Assembly: GCA_035269105.1 (NCBI GenBank)
Contig: DATFJP010000185.1
Coordinates: 1 to 8,451 of the forward strand
DNA length: 8,451 nt
From: JAQYVZ01 sp035269105
Lineage (GTDB): Bacteria; Desulfobacterota; Desulfuromonadia; Desulfuromonadales; BM103
Direction: 5' to 3'
The translations under genes were made by a program, and so were the position numbers. The notes beneath the pieces are model-generated. The model did no database searches. It saw only the letters and a program-made list of their open reading frames with translations, and was not told the origin of the DNA. Of the stretch, positions 4,350-8,451 are shown in pieces (position 1 is the stretch's first letter; every line of letters starts with the position of its first letter).

Positions 4350-6272
4350 TCAGTCGCCCTCGGGGATCAAAAAGAGCACGGCCAGCGGCGGCAGGTTGAG
4401 TGACACGGAATCATAAAAGCCGTGGTCGGGTACCGGCACCGCTTCCACACCGCCCAGATTGCCCCAGCCGGAGCCACCGTACTCGGTGGAGTCGCTGTTC
4501 AGGGCCTCGCGCCAGAAGCCGGGCTCCGGCACGCCGACCCGGTAGTTGCTGCGGGGTATCGGCGTCGCGTTGACCACCACCAGCAGCGGCCGCCCGCCCC
4601 GATCACGGCGCAGCCAGGAAAGTACGCTGTTCTCCTCGTCGTGAAAATCGACCCACTGGAAGCCGTCTTGATCAAAGTCCAGCTCGTAGAGCGGCGGCGT
4701 CCGGCGGTAGAAGGCATTGAGGTCCTCCACCCAGCGCTGAACGCCATGATGTGCAGCGTTTTCCAGCAGGTGCCAATCCAGGCTCTGATCGTGGTTCCAT
4801 TCCCGCCACTGGCCGAACTCGCCGCCCATGAACAGCAGCTTCTTACCGGGGTGCCCCCACATGTAGCCATACAGCAGCCGCAGGTTGGCGAACTTCTGCC
4901 AGTCGTCGCCAGGCATGCGGCCGAGCAGGGAGTATTTGCCGTGCACCACCTCGTCGTGGGAGAGCGGCAGGACGAAGTTCTCGTGGAAAGCGTACCAGAT
5001 ACTGAAGGTCACCTGGCCGTGATGATGCTTGCGATGGACCGGGTCCTGGCCGAAATAGCGCAGGGTGTCGTTCATCCAGCCCATATTCCATTTCAGGCCG
5101 AAGCCGAGACCGCCCACATAAAGCGGCCGCGAGACCATCGGCCAGGAGGTGGATTCCTCGGCCATGGTCTGAACACCGGGAAATTCCCGGTAGATCGCTT
5201 CGTTCATGGCTCGCATGAACTCGATTGCGTCCAGGTTTTCCCGGCCGCCGTACTGGTTGGGAATCCACTCGCCCTCTTTGCGCGAATAATCGAGATAGAG
5301 CATCGAGGCCACGGCGTCGACGCGCAGACCGTCGGCGTGGAAACGGTCAAGCCAGAAGAAAGCGCTGGAAATCAGAAAGGCCTGCACCTCGTTGCGGCCG
5401 TAGTTGAAGATTTCACTCCGCCAATCGGGATGAAAACCCTGGCGGCGATCGGCATGTTCGAAAAGATAGGTGCCGTCGAAAAAAGTCAGACCGTGGGCGT
5501 CGCTCGGGAAATGGGATGGAACCCAGTCAAGGATCACGCCAAAGCCGCGATTGTGCAGAGTCTCGACCAGCTGCATGAATTCCTGCGGCGTACCGTAGCG
5601 CGAGGAAGGCGCGAAATAGCCGAGGCTCTGGTACCCCCATGAACCGTAGAAAGGGTGCTCCATGACCGGCATGAATTCAACGTGCGTGAAACCGGTCTTT
5701 TCCAGGTAATCGGGCAGCTGGTCGGCCAGTTCGGTATAGGTCAGGAAGCGATCGGGGTCATCGCCCGGCCGCCGCCAGGACCCCAGATGCATTTCATAAA
5801 TGCTCATGGGTTCGCTCAGGCCATCATGCTCATGGCGGGTCTGCATCCAGTCCTGATCCTGCCATTCCTGCTCCAGATCCCAGACCACGGATGCGGTGTT
5901 CGGCGGCAGTTCCCAGTAGTAGGCAAACGGGTCGCCCTTCTCGATCGCATAGCCGTGGTGGCTGGAATTGATCTGATATTTATAACGGCTGCCATGGCCG
6001 ACTCCGGGAATGAAGCCTTCGAAGATCCCCGAACCGTCCTCACGGACCGCCAGGGCATGACTGTCCTTGCTCCAGTCGTTGAAATCGCCCATGACATGGA
6101 CCTGCTCGGCATTGGGCGCCCAGACCGCGAAATGCGTGCCCTGACGCCGGCCCACCTGGCCGGGGTGGGAGCCCAGCTTTTCATAAAGCCGGTAATGCCG
6201 CCCTTCCTTGAAAAGATAGATATCATGTTCGGTCAGCAGACTTTTGCCGTAGATGACGTTCTCGTTAGTCAT
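4350..6272 (-). CDS. glgB: 1,4-alpha-glucan branching enzyme GlgB (GH13), 640 aa
   Basis: Transfers segments of alpha-1,4-glucan to form alpha-1,6 branches in glycogen-like polymer in the cytoplasm. A CBM48 domain (about 45-120: FAVWAPNAEQVHVMGDFNDW) precedes the GH13 barrel with all conserved regions: DWVPSHF (249-255), GLRVDAVASM with nucleophile Asp319 (315-324), AEEST with general acid Glu372 (371-375), and LSHDEVVHGK with Asp440 (437-446). An all-beta C-terminal domain ends the protein. At 640 residues it is the shorter form that lacks the extra N1 domain of the 728-residue E. coli enzyme. The start is ATG at 6272, with GGAG (6285-6282) nine bases upstream inside the end of treS. A GTG at 6287 would add five residues but would place the start before that site. 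The four-base gap to treS implies co-transcription and coupled translation. It is expected to act on glucan made by GlgE from maltose-1-phosphate. Confidence 0.97.
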   Translation of the reverse strand: MTNENVIYGKSLLTEHDIYLFKEGRHYRLYEKLGSHPGQVGRRQGTHFAVWAPNAEQVHVMGDFNDWSKDSHALAVREDGSGIFEGFIPGVGHGSRYKYQINSSHHGYAIEKGDPFAYYWELPPNTASVVWDLEQEWQDQDWMQTRHEHDGLSEPMSIYEMHLGSWRRPGDDPDRFLTYTELADQLPDYLEKTGFTHVEFMPVMEHPFYGSWGYQSLGYFAPSSRYGTPQEFMQLVETLHNRGFGVILDWVPSHFPSDAHGLTFFDGTYLFEHADRRQGFHPDWRSEIFNYGRNEVQAFLISSAFFWLDRFHADGLRVDAVASMLYLDYSRKEGEWIPNQYGGRENLDAIEFMRAMNEAIYREFPGVQTMAEESTSWPMVSRPLYVGGLGFGLKWNMGWMNDTLRYFGQDPVHRKHHHGQVTFSIWYAFHENFVLPLSHDEVVHGKYSLLGRMPGDDWQKFANLRLLYGYMWGHPGKKLLFMGGEFGQWREWNHDQSLDWHLLENAAHHGVQRWVEDLNAFYRRTPPLYELDFDQDGFQWVDFHDEENSVLSWLRRDRGGRPLLVVVNATPIPRSNYRVGVPEPGFWREALNSDSTEYGGSGWGNLGGVEAVPVPDHGFYDSVSLNLPPLAVLFLIPEGD

Positions 6273-6276
6273 GCCA

Positions 6277-8451
<2,175 letters not shown>

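Noticed and set aside
4342..4363. CCGAG/CTCGG stem overlapping the glgB stop as a terminator
   Set aside because: Only 5 bp with a 12-base loop and no T-run after it on the minus strand.
4422..5642. Long plus-strand open frame (406 codons) opposite glgB
   Set aside because: Shadow of glgB; composition is low-complexity Val/Ala/His-rich with no recognisable family.

Overview
The window is about 60% G+C, gene-dense and Gram-negative in style (Shine-Dalgarno sites, an export signal peptide, a TreS-maltokinase fusion next to GlgB as in many proteobacteria). A compound GC-rich palindrome of the kind scattered through deltaproteobacterial (Desulfuromonadia/Geobacter-like) and some other genomes lies in the left intergenic region. 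A Desulfuromonadota-type host is my best guess, but it is inference and no marker gene is present.

Layout. (1) 1-163, minus: the first 54 codons of a periplasmic Fe(3+)-type ABC substrate-binding protein, with a clear signal peptide and a TAA stop immediately after it. (2) 164-603: a 440-bp divergent intergenic region holding a 57-bp double-hairpin repeat, several inverted and direct repeats, and no convincing sigma-70 promoter. (3) 604-3399, plus: a 931-residue fusion of a crotonyl-CoA-reductase-like medium-chain reductase (with a second, degenerate Rossmann unit) and an enoyl-CoA hydratase with both catalytic glutamates. (4) 3411-4220, minus, convergent with 3: a multi-pass membrane protein built from two similar halves. 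(5) 4350-6272, minus: glgB, glycogen branching enzyme. (6) 6277-8451, minus, running off the right edge: the C-terminal part of a trehalose synthase-maltokinase fusion.

How they fit together. Genes 5 and 6 are four bases apart and translationally linked. They form part of the trehalose -> maltose -> maltose-1-phosphate -> alpha-glucan (GlgE) route, with glgE expected just outside the right edge. Gene 4 is on the same strand 129 bp downstream and may be read through from glgB, but has no evident functional link. Gene 3 is an independent acyl-CoA metabolism gene. Its reductase half retains most of the residues that form the CO2 pocket in crotonyl-CoA carboxylase/reductase, which, with the fused hydratase and doubled Rossmann unit, makes it the most interesting item here. 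The iron-transport gene at the left edge looks inactivated by a single nonsense codon, unless that base is a sequencing error.
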